9,104 nt of DNA, from contig ONLC01000169.1 in NCBI GenBank assembly GCA_900318545.1, positions 1-9,104 on the forward strand, in the 5' to 3' direction. The notes beneath the pieces were generated by a model that ran no database searches, was not told the origin of the DNA, and saw nothing but the letters and a program-made list of their open reading frames with translations. Positions 1-5,792 of this stretch are shown here, one piece after another. This stretch comes from an uncultured Eubacteriales bacterium (lineage in GTDB: Bacteria; Bacillota; Clostridia; Oscillospirales; Ruminococcaceae). Within the stretch, counting starts at the first letter, position 1. Every line of letters starts with the position of its first letter. The position numbers and the translations under genes were made by a program.

Positions 1-378
1 AGCAAGGCGAGAATGAGAGTGGAGCAGAGCATTGCAAGGCACATGGAGTACTACTATGATGACAGGTGCTCGATGATAATACTCACCAAGGAGACTATGA
101 AGGAAAGCGGTGCTGACGAATCAGAGTTTGAGGGTCTGGCATCAATTCCGCTGAGTGTTGAGGGCGTTGAGATAGGCATTACTATCAAGGAGCGTCACAC
201 TGATATTTACAAGATCTCAGTGAGAACCACCGATGCGGTTGACGCATCAGCCTTCTGTAAGAATTTCGGCGGCGGCGGACATATAAGAGCAGCAGGCTGC
301 GAGATACACGCCCCCCTCGCTGAGGTGAGAAGTATGCTGCTTATGCAGGTTGACAAGGTGCTCAATGGCACAAAGTAA
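1..378 (+). CDS. nrnA: DHH/DHHA1 family phosphoesterase (NrnA-type), C-terminal part only
   Basis: Reading frame 1 is open from the first base, so this is the last 125 codons of a gene that begins upstream; an internal ATG at 13 is not a credible start. Near its end the fragment carries the glycine-rich DHHA1 motif GGGGHIRAAGCEI (about residues 90-102 of the fragment), which helps bind the nucleic-acid or nucleotide substrate in RecJ/NrnA-like enzymes. The catalytic DHH domain would lie outside the window. Family knowledge: NrnA degrades nanoRNAs and removes the 3' phosphate of pAp in the cytoplasm, and in Firmicutes it is commonly encoded between rbfA and truB. The truB gene follows here with a 14-nt overlap, which supports NrnA over RecJ. 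The exact subfamily cannot be proven from the C-terminus alone. Confidence 0.85.
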   Translation, partial: SKARMRVEQSIARHMEYYYDDRCSMIILTKETMKESGADESEFEGLASIPLSVEGVEIGITIKERHTDIYKISVRTTDAVDASAFCKNFGGGGHIRAAGCEIHAPLAEVRSMLLMQVDKVLNGTK

Positions 379-1270
379 GGTAAGCGGAGTGCTCCCTGTC
401 TACAAGCCCGAGGGCTGGACATCGTTCGATGTGGTCGCAAGGATAAGGAGCATCACAGGGATAAAGAAGATAGGGCACGGCGGAACGCTCGACCCGATGG
501 CATCGGGAGTGCTTCCCGTGTTCGTGGGAAGGGCTTCAAGAGCCTGCGATATTGTGCCTGATAACAGAAAACGCTATATAGCAGGGTTTCGTTTAGGCGA
601 GACCTCGGACACGCTGGACTCAACAGGTACTGTGACGGGGACCTCACAGGTCAGAGTCACAGAGGAGGAGCTTTCGGCAGTGCTTCCCGAATTTGTCGGA
701 AAGCAGATGCAGATACCGCCTATGTATTCAGCCATAAAGTTTGACGGGAAGAAGCTCTATGAGTATGCCCGTGAGGGAAAGACAGTCAAGCTTGAAGCAA
801 GGCCGATAGTGATAGATGACATCAGTCTCAGGGCTTTTGATGAGAAAAAGCAGACAGGCATCATCGAGATCGGCTGCAGAAAGGGCACTTATGTAAGGGC
901 TCTTATCCGTGATATAGCGGTAAGGCTCGGCACAGTGGGTCTGATGACAGACCTTGAAAGGACATTCTCGGGGGGCTTTTCGCTTGATGACTGCTACACT
1001 CTTGCGGAAATAAACGAGGCAGAGAACGAGGGCGAGCTCTCGCAGATAGTGATACCGACTGACAGGATATTTGAGCTGTACGATAGTATTAAGCTCGGAG
1101 CCTATGAAACAAGGCTCTATAAAAACGGAGTAAGGCTCAGGACTGAGCAGGTCGGCATGGCTGAGGACGAGAAGCTATACAGGGTCTACGGCTTTGACGG
1201 AGAGTTTCTTGGGCTCGGGAGATTTTTCTTCGGGCAGTTCGGCTCATACAAGAATTTTTTTGAGGTCTGA
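365..1270 (+). CDS. truB: tRNA pseudouridine(55) synthase TruB
   Basis: The 301-residue product is a normal TruB length. It isomerises U55 to pseudouridine in the T-psi-C loop of tRNAs. The catalytic motif GHGGTLDPMASGVLPV lies at residues 37-52, with D43 the expected nucleophilic aspartate. A second family block, PPMYSAIKFDGKKLYEYA, spans about 118-135, and CRKGTYVRALIRD (171-183) matches the conserved KGTYxRxLxxD motif. I chose ATG 365 because AAGGTG sits 4 nt upstream and the protein then starts close to the usual VSGVLPVYKPEGWTS entry. An upstream in-frame TTG at 350 would only add five residues. The gene overlaps the upstream phosphoesterase by 14 nt and its TGA shares a base with a possible ribF ATG, so translational coupling within one operon is likely. 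Confidence 0.97.
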   Translation: MAQSKVSGVLPVYKPEGWTSFDVVARIRSITGIKKIGHGGTLDPMASGVLPVFVGRASRACDIVPDNRKRYIAGFRLGETSDTLDSTGTVTGTSQVRVTEEELSAVLPEFVGKQMQIPPMYSAIKFDGKKLYEYAREGKTVKLEARPIVIDDISLRAFDEKKQTGIIEIGCRKGTYVRALIRDIAVRLGTVGLMTDLERTFSGGFSLDDCYTLAEINEAENEGELSQIVIPTDRIFELYDSIKLGAYETRLYKNGVRLRTEQVGMAEDEKLYRVYGFDGEFLGLGRFFFGQFGSYKNFFEV

Positions 1271-1296
1271 TGACCACAAAGCTTCGGGGTGAGTTC

Positions 1297-2235
1297 ATGA
1301 TTATAATAGATGATAACAGCGGTATCCCTCAGGGGAAAGAAACCGTATGCGCTCTGGGGCTTTTTGACGGAGTCCACAGAGGGCACAGATACATAATAGA
1401 TAAGGCTGTCTCACAGGCGAAGGCAAGCGGACGAGCATCGGCAGTGTTCTGCTTCAAGACTGACAGCATGACCTCAAAGGGACATGACGGCAGGCTGGAA
1501 ATGCTCCTTGATGACGAGCAGAAGAGAGACAGGATAGCTCTTGCAGGAGCTGACTATCTGTACTCTCCCGTGTTTTCTGAGCTCAAGGGCATGAGACCCG
1601 AGGAGTTTGTCAGGGACATTCTTCACGGGAAAATGGGCTGTACGGCGGCTGTCTGCGGAGAGGATTTTACCTTCGGCAGGGGAGCAGTCGGAAAGGCAGA
1701 GGACTTAGTAAGGCTCGGAAAGAAGTACGGCATATCCGTAACGATCGCACCGCCTCTGCAGGACGGCGATGTAACGATAAGCTCCACCCTTATAAGAAAG
1801 CTTATAAGGCAGGGTGAGATAGTAAAGGCAAATGATCTTTTGGGCTATCATTTCGGGTTTGAGCTTGAAGTTGAGCACGGCTTTCAGCGTGGGCGTACAT
1901 GGAACTTCCCGACAATAAACCAATCTATCCCGAGGGGGCGGGTGCTTCCGAGATTCGGGGTATACTGTTCGGTAGTGCGCTTTGGAGACAAGGTATATGA
2001 GGCTGTCACAGACATAGGCTTAAAGCCGACTGTTGAGGCAGAGCTTACAAGGCCATTGGCAGAGACCTTTATATTCGGGTATGAGGGAGACTTATACGGC
2101 AAGAAGGTAGAGCTTCAGCTTTACGAATTTCTGAGGCCTGAGAAGAGGTTTGAGAGCATAGAGGAGCTCAAATCGGAGATAAGGCGCAACACCTTACAGG
2201 CAGCAGTTTATTTTAAGGAGAACCCTGTATTATAA
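1297..2235 (+). CDS. ribF: Bifunctional riboflavin kinase / FAD synthetase RibF
   Basis: A 312-residue enzyme that phosphorylates riboflavin to FMN and adenylates FMN to FAD. The N-terminal adenylyltransferase domain shows GLFDGVHRGH (21-30, the nucleotidyltransferase HxGH-type motif), CGEDFTFGRGAVG (about 120-132) and SSTLIRKLI (162-170); the family more often has SSTRIR, so a Leu replaces the usual Arg. The C-terminal kinase domain shows GRTWNFPTIN (199-208, the PTAN-like Mg/ATP motif), DIGLKPT and ETFIFGYEGDLYG with the probable catalytic Glu at about 256. Start choice: ATG 1297 has GGGGTGAG just upstream and gives the roughly 20-residue lead before LGLFDGVH typical of the family. ATG 1270, overlapping the truB stop, would add nine residues and is the alternative. 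It is the last gene of the operon, followed by a terminator-like hairpin. Confidence 0.95.
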   Translation: MIIIDDNSGIPQGKETVCALGLFDGVHRGHRYIIDKAVSQAKASGRASAVFCFKTDSMTSKGHDGRLEMLLDDEQKRDRIALAGADYLYSPVFSELKGMRPEEFVRDILHGKMGCTAAVCGEDFTFGRGAVGKAEDLVRLGKKYGISVTIAPPLQDGDVTISSTLIRKLIRQGEIVKANDLLGYHFGFELEVEHGFQRGRTWNFPTINQSIPRGRVLPRFGVYCSVVRFGDKVYEAVTDIGLKPTVEAELTRPLAETFIFGYEGDLYGKKVELQLYEFLRPEKRFESIEELKSEIRRNTLQAAVYFKENPVL

Positions 2236-2284
2236 GAACAAGCTAAGAAATAAGACCTGCCAAGGGATTAGAAAAAGAGTTCGC

Positions 2285-2315
2285 CAAGCCGGACGATAGC
2301 GGCTTGCGGGTTTTT
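2285..2315 (+). terminator. Probable intrinsic terminator of the nrnA-truB-ribF operon
   Basis: CAAGCC (2285-2290) pairs with GGCTTG (2301-2306) around a 10-nt loop, followed by CGGG and then five T residues (2311-2315). An A5 tract at 2272-2276 could pair with the T tract and extend the structure. It lies 50 bases after the ribF stop. The stem is short (6 bp) and not flush with the T run, so its strength is uncertain. Confidence 0.55.
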
Positions 2316-2471
2316 AGGGCAGAGCCCTAAACAGAGCACGAGACAGAGTCTCGTTCACAAAACAAGGAATACAAACGGAGTAAAGGGCGAGCTCCGACAC
2401 CTGCACGCCCCTGACGAAACAGAGAGCGAAGCGAACGCTTTTCGTCAGTCGGAAGTGTGGAGCACTTCCGA
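2313..2471. repeat. Cluster of five short-loop inverted repeats between ribF and gltX
   Basis: Perfect stems read directly from the sequence are: TTTAGGGC/GCCCTAAA (2313-2331, 8 bp, loop AGA); ACGAGAC/GTCTCGT (2338-2354, 7 bp, loop AGA); GGGCG/CGCCC (2385-2410, 5 bp, 16-nt loop); CTGACGAAA/TTTCGTCAG (2411-2448, 9 bp, with AGCG/CGCT nested inside); and TCGGAAGTG/CACTTCCGA (2449-2471, 9 bp, loop TGGAG). The word CAGAG recurs at 2320, 2332, 2344 and 2420. The region is open in more than one minus-strand frame, but those readings show no recognisable domain and I do not call them genes. It could be a dispersed repeat element, a structured leader of gltX, or both. No tRNA, CRISPR or T-box signature was seen. 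Confidence 0.7.
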
Positions 2472-2481
2472 TGACCACTAT

Positions 2482-2519
2482 CCATATAAAAACCAAATAT
2501 AAAAAACAAATATAAAAAC
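2482..2519 (+). repeat. A/T-rich repeated motif in the gltX leader
   Basis: CAAATATAAAAA occurs twice in tandem (from 2494 and 2507), and a related CCATATAAAAAC precedes them at 2482. The tract ends about 20 bases before the gltX start. It supplies several TATAAA words that could serve as a -10 element, but no convincing -35 lies at the right distance, so a promoter is possible but not demonstrated. An unstructured ribosome-loading tract is another possibility. Confidence 0.45.
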
Positions 2520-2539
2520 CATACGAAAGGACAAGCACA

Positions 2540-3985
2540 ATGAATAAAGTCAGAACAAGATTTGCACCGTCACCAACGGGCTATATGCATATCGGAAATC
2601 TCAGAACAGCTCTCTTTGCGTACCTTATCGCAAAGAAAAATAACGGAGATTTCATACTAAGAATAGAGGATACCGATCAGGAGCGCTATGTAGAGGGTGC
2701 TGTTGATGTGATATATAATACCCTTAAAGACGTAGGCCTCAACTGGGATGAGGGCCCCGATATAGGCGGCCCCGTAGGCCCCTATGTACAGTCCGAAAGA
2801 ATGGGTATGTTCAAGCAGTACGCTGAGGAGCTCGTGAAAAAGGGCGAGGCCTATTATTGCTTCTGCGATAAGGAAAGACTCGATAAGGTGAGAGCCGAGC
2901 AGGAGGCTAAGGGCGAAACTCCGATGTATGACAGGCACTGCCGTCACCTCTCGCAGGAGGAGATAGACAAAAATCTCGCTGAGGGTAAGCCCTACGTTAT
3001 CAGACAGGCTATCCCCGACGGCGAGATAACCTTCCACGATGAGCTCTACGGTGACATAAAGGTTGACTGCGCCGAGCTTGATGACCAGATCCTTATCAAG
3101 ACCGACGGTATGCCGACATATAACTTCGCAAACGTTGTTGATGACCACCTTATGGGTATTACTCACGTTGTAAGAGGAAATGAGTACCTCGCTTCTGCTC
3201 CGAAGTATACGCTTCTTTATAAGGCGTTCGGCTGGGACGAGCCTACCTATATCCACGTTGAGCATATCATGAAGGATAAGCAGCATAAGCTCTCAAAGCG
3301 TGACGGCGATGCTTCCTATCAGGATCTGATGAAGAAGGGCTACCTCAAAGAGGCTGTTATAAACTACATCGCGCTTCTCGGCTGGGCTCCGAAATCAGAG
3401 CAGGAGATATTCACTCTTGATGAGCTTATTCAGGAGTTTGATATTCACGGACTTTCAAAGTCGCCTGCGATTTTTGATCCTCTGAAGCTGAGAGCAATAA
3501 ACGCAAAGTACATAAAGGCGCTCTCTCCCGAGAAGTTCGCTGAGTACGCTGTCCCATACATCAGGCAGAGCGTAAAGCGTGAGGACATCGACCTGAACGA
3601 GGTAGCAGCCCTGCTGCAGGCAAGGACCGAGGTCTTTACCGATATTCCCGAAATGGTAGACTTCTTCGATGAGCTTCCTGCTTACGGGAATGACCTCTAC
3701 ACCCATAAGAAAATGAAAACCAACCCCGAGAACTCCCTTGAATCCTTAAAGGCAGTGCTTCCTGTGCTGGAGAGCCTTGAGGACTGGAGCATGGACGGCG
3801 TTCATGAGGCGCTTTTCTCCCTTATCGGTGAGCTTGGCGTTAAGAACGGCATTATCCTCTGGCCGCTGAGAGTTGCACTTTCGGGCAAGCCCTCTACCCC
3901 GGGCGGTGCAGTTGAGCTTGCACACCTGCTCGGAAAAGAGGACTCGATACAGAGAGTGAAGAAGGGAATTGAACAGCTTTCATAA
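2540..3985 (+). CDS. gltX: Glutamate-tRNA ligase (glutamyl-tRNA synthetase)
   Basis: A complete 481-residue class I aminoacyl-tRNA synthetase that charges tRNA-Glu with glutamate in the cytoplasm; the length is normal for bacterial GluRS. The N-terminus RFAPSPTGYMHIGNLRTA contains the HIGH-type signature HIGN at 17-20. KLSKRDGD (250-257) is the KMSKS-type loop that stabilises the adenylate. A zinc site is visible as C107-x-C109 and Y130-x3-C134, as in E. coli-type enzymes. The C-terminal anticodon-binding part ends LLGKEDSIQRVKKGIEQL. In lineages without GlnRS the enzyme may also charge tRNA-Gln for amidation by GatCAB; the sequence does not decide this. AAAGGA (2526-2531) lies 8 nt before ATG 2540. 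It is separated from ribF by a 304-nt structured gap and is probably transcribed on its own. Confidence 0.97.
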   Translation: MNKVRTRFAPSPTGYMHIGNLRTALFAYLIAKKNNGDFILRIEDTDQERYVEGAVDVIYNTLKDVGLNWDEGPDIGGPVGPYVQSERMGMFKQYAEELVKKGEAYYCFCDKERLDKVRAEQEAKGETPMYDRHCRHLSQEEIDKNLAEGKPYVIRQAIPDGEITFHDELYGDIKVDCAELDDQILIKTDGMPTYNFANVVDDHLMGITHVVRGNEYLASAPKYTLLYKAFGWDEPTYIHVEHIMKDKQHKLSKRDGDASYQDLMKKGYLKEAVINYIALLGWAPKSEQEIFTLDELIQEFDIHGLSKSPAIFDPLKLRAINAKYIKALSPEKFAEYAVPYIRQSVKREDIDLNEVAALLQARTEVFTDIPEMVDFFDELPAYGNDLYTHKKMKTNPENSLESLKAVLPVLESLEDWSMDGVHEALFSLIGELGVKNGIILWPLRVALSGKPSTPGGAVELAHLLGKEDSIQRVKKGIEQLS

Positions 3986-3998
3986 GGCTGTCACGGTA

Positions 3999-4026
3999 TT
4001 GTCACATGACAGTACTAGGATATATG
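3999..4026 (+). promoter_or_regulatory. Candidate sigma-A promoter with overlapping dyad, upstream of the ABC operon
   Basis: TTGTCA (3999-4004) and TATATG (4021-4026) are separated by 16 bases and resemble -35 and -10 elements. The -35 overlaps a perfect dyad TGTCA-CA-TGACA (4000-4011), and a further TGTCAC half-site lies just upstream at 3990-3995, an arrangement that could bind a dimeric regulator. CTGTCA (3988-3993) can also pair with TGACAG (4007-4012), but no T tract follows, so this is not a convincing gltX terminator and read-through is possible. Confidence 0.45.
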
Positions 4027-4052
4027 ATGGATAGAATCTTGCCTCTAGGAAA

Positions 4053-4075
4053 GGGGGAAATTCCGTTTACGGAAT
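4053..4075 (+). promoter_or_regulatory. G-rich Shine-Dalgarno followed by a small hairpin, before the ABC ATPase start
   Basis: GGGGG (4053-4057) is about 23 nt from ATG 4081, too far for ordinary use. Between them lies a perfect 6-bp stem ATTCCG/CGGAAT (4060-4075) with a TTTA loop. If folded, the hairpin shortens the effective distance to under ten nucleotides. The only nearer Shine-Dalgarno-like word, GGAA, is inside the stem. Confidence 0.4.
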
Positions 4076-4080
4076 AGAAA

Positions 4081-5052
4081 ATGATAGAAGTTGTAAATCT
4101 GACTAAAAGATACGGTGACAAAAAGGCTGTCAACAATATCTCGTTCAAGGCTGAGGACGGCGAGGTGCTGGGCTTTCTCGGACCTAACGGTGCAGGTAAG
4201 TCCACTACTATGAACATTCTGACAGGCTATATCTCCTGCACTGACGGAAAGGCTCTTATTGACGGGGTAGATATCCTCGAAGAGCCCGTTAAGGCAAAAA
4301 AGCAGATAGGCTACCTGCCCGAGATACCGCCGCTTTATGTGGATATGACGGTAAAGGAGTATCTGTACTTTATTTATGACCTGAAAAAGTGCAAGCTGCC
4401 GAAGATATCGCACCTTAAAGATATTTGTCAGCTTGTAAAGATAGAGAACGTCTACAACAGGATAATAAAGAACCTTTCAAAGGGCTACAGACAGAGAGTC
4501 GGGCTTGCACAGGCTCTTGTCGGAAACCCGAAGGTGCTTATCCTCGATGAGCCTACGGTAGGTCTTGACCCGAATCAGATAATCGAGATAAGAACGCTTA
4601 TCAAAAAGCTCGGAAAGAACCATACTGTTATTCTGTCCTCGCATATACTGTCCGAGGTGCAGGCTGTCTGCGACAGGATAGTAGTTATAAATGAGGGCAG
4701 GATAGTCGCTAATGACACCGAGGAAAACCTCTCGCAGAAGCTCTCAAATGAGCATAGGCTCACAGCAAAGATAGAGGGCGACTCCGAAAAGGTGCTTAAA
4801 GCTGTAAAGGCTATCAAGGGAGTTATCTCAGCCGAGTGCATAATGCAGGATAAAAAGGGCGTAGGCACCTACACGATAGAGGCAGGCGAGAAGAGAGACA
4901 TAAGACGTGACCTCTTCACCTGCATAGCCGAGAACGGCTGGTATATGCTGGAGCTTAAAACCTCTGAGCTGTCGCTGGAGGACATCTTTATCAAGCTTAC
5001 TATGGGCGAGGATCTGCTTGCCGATGACGAAGAAAAGGAGGCTGAGGACTGA
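4081..5052 (+). CDS. ABC transporter ATP-binding protein, GldA-like (ABC-2 type)
   Basis: The 323-residue cytoplasmic ATPase has every ABC signature: Walker A GPNGAGKST (34-42), signature NLSKGYRQR (131-139), Walker B VLILDEP with catalytic E157, D-loop GLDP and switch H188 in SSHILSE. The Q-loop region reads GYLPEIPPLY (77-86), with the glutamate-containing form seen in GldA/NosF-like ATPases. A C-terminal extension of about 100 residues (from about 220) lacks ABC motifs and resembles the accessory tail of that group. It should pair with the permease whose start overlaps its stop by one base (TGATG), and heads a four-gene operon. GldA works in gliding motility and secretion in Bacteroidetes; that role should not be transferred here, and the substrate is unknown. 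No close nodulation or antibiotic-resistance features are seen. Confidence 0.93.
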   Translation: MIEVVNLTKRYGDKKAVNNISFKAEDGEVLGFLGPNGAGKSTTMNILTGYISCTDGKALIDGVDILEEPVKAKKQIGYLPEIPPLYVDMTVKEYLYFIYDLKKCKLPKISHLKDICQLVKIENVYNRIIKNLSKGYRQRVGLAQALVGNPKVLILDEPTVGLDPNQIIEIRTLIKKLGKNHTVILSSHILSEVQAVCDRIVVINEGRIVANDTEENLSQKLSNEHRLTAKIEGDSEKVLKAVKAIKGVISAECIMQDKKGVGTYTIEAGEKRDIRRDLFTCIAENGWYMLELKTSELSLEDIFIKLTMGEDLLADDEEKEAED

Positions 5053-5756
5053 TGGGTGCTGTATTCAGAAGAGAGCTGAGGTCTTATTTCACCTCACCTA
5101 TCGGCTACATATTTCTTGCGGCCTTCTATGCCTATGCAGGCATAATGTTTTCGAGCTACAGTCTGGAAAGCGGCTACACAAAGCTTGACTCGCTGTTCGG
5201 CTCGCTCCTTATAATAATAGTGGTGCTTGTGCCTATCCTTACCATGAGAACTATCTCCGAGGAAAAGCGTTCAAAAACCGACCAGTGCCTGCTTACTGCC
5301 CCTGTAGGGCTCGGAGCTATTGTGGTCGGGAAGTTCCTGGCGGCATTTCTTATCTACCTTATGGCAGTGTCTATCACTGTGGTGTTCGCAGTTGTGGTTT
5401 CGGTTTACGGCAGCCCTGACTGGAACGTAGTAGTCGGAAATATAGTTGCACTCGCACTTGTGGGCGGAGCTTACATCTCGGTAGGCATACTATGCTCCTC
5501 ATTTACTGAAAATCAGGTAGTCGCTGCGGTAATAAGCTTTATTGCTCTGCTGCTTGTGTCATTCCTGACTACAATTGCCAATATCCTGCCCTTTGAGTGG
5601 CTTCAGAAGGCCTGCAGCAGGATATCCTTCGGAGAGAGATACTACTCCTTTACCTACGGAGTGTTTGACTTTTCAAACGTTGTGTTCTTTGTGAGTGCTG
5701 TTGCAGTGTTCCTGTTTCTGACGGTCAGGGTACTGGAAAAGCGCCGCTGGTCATAA
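5052..5756 (+). CDS. ABC-2 type transporter permease (GldF-like)
   Basis: A 234-residue integral membrane protein with six predicted hydrophobic segments at about 18-36, 47-66, 90-118, 128-149, 157-178 and 208-226, the usual ABC-2 layout. The amphipathic N-terminus FRRELRSYFTSPIGYIF and the loop TISEEKRSKTDQCLLTAPV after helix 2 are hallmarks of this permease family and probably form the contact with the ATPase. No soluble substrate-binding domain is fused; it is the short, GldF-like form. A strong AAAAGGAGG lies upstream within the ATPase gene, and the start overlaps the ATPase stop by one base, giving tight coupling. A homodimer is expected unless a second permease exists elsewhere. The transported substrate cannot be read from the sequence. 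Confidence 0.9.
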   Translation: MGAVFRRELRSYFTSPIGYIFLAAFYAYAGIMFSSYSLESGYTKLDSLFGSLLIIIVVLVPILTMRTISEEKRSKTDQCLLTAPVGLGAIVVGKFLAAFLIYLMAVSITVVFAVVVSVYGSPDWNVVVGNIVALALVGGAYISVGILCSSFTENQVVAAVISFIALLLVSFLTTIANILPFEWLQKACSRISFGERYYSFTYGVFDFSNVVFFVSAVAVFLFLTVRVLEKRRWS

Positions 5757-5773
5757 CGTGAAGCGAATACAGG

Positions 5774-5791
5774 AAAAGGAGGTTGATCCTT
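5774..5791 (+). promoter_or_regulatory. Extended Shine-Dalgarno of the GldG-like gene, within a small dyad
   Basis: AAAAGGAGGTTGATCC matches the complement of a typical 16S rRNA 3' end almost throughout, with one extra T. The AGGAGG core is 10 nt from ATG 5793. AAGGA (5776-5780) can pair with TCCTT (5787-5791) around GGTTGA, which would partly mask the site. Confidence 0.6.
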
Positions 5792-5792
5792 A

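Noticed and set aside
2313..2471. CRISPR array
   Set aside because: The inverted repeats differ from one another in sequence and length; there are no identical direct repeats with regular spacers and no cas genes.
2314..2538. Minus-strand 74-codon frame across the ribF-gltX gap
   Set aside because: It runs straight through the hairpin array, whose inverted repeats explain its content. A neighbouring frame over the same bases is also open, and no protein family is apparent.
2236..2539. T-box leader for gltX
   Set aside because: No T-box antiterminator core of the AGGGTGGNACCGCG type and no specifier-loop layout could be found, and the terminator-like hairpin sits next to ribF rather than gltX.
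2657..3286. A 209-codon open frame on the minus strand inside gltX
   Set aside because: It lies wholly antisense to a clear, conserved synthetase gene, has no domain or ribosome binding site that I recognise, and is explained by the codon bias of the + strand.
3986..4012. Intrinsic terminator after gltX
   Set aside because: CTGTCA/TGACAG can pair, but the loop is long and no T tract follows; an operator or promoter reading fits better.
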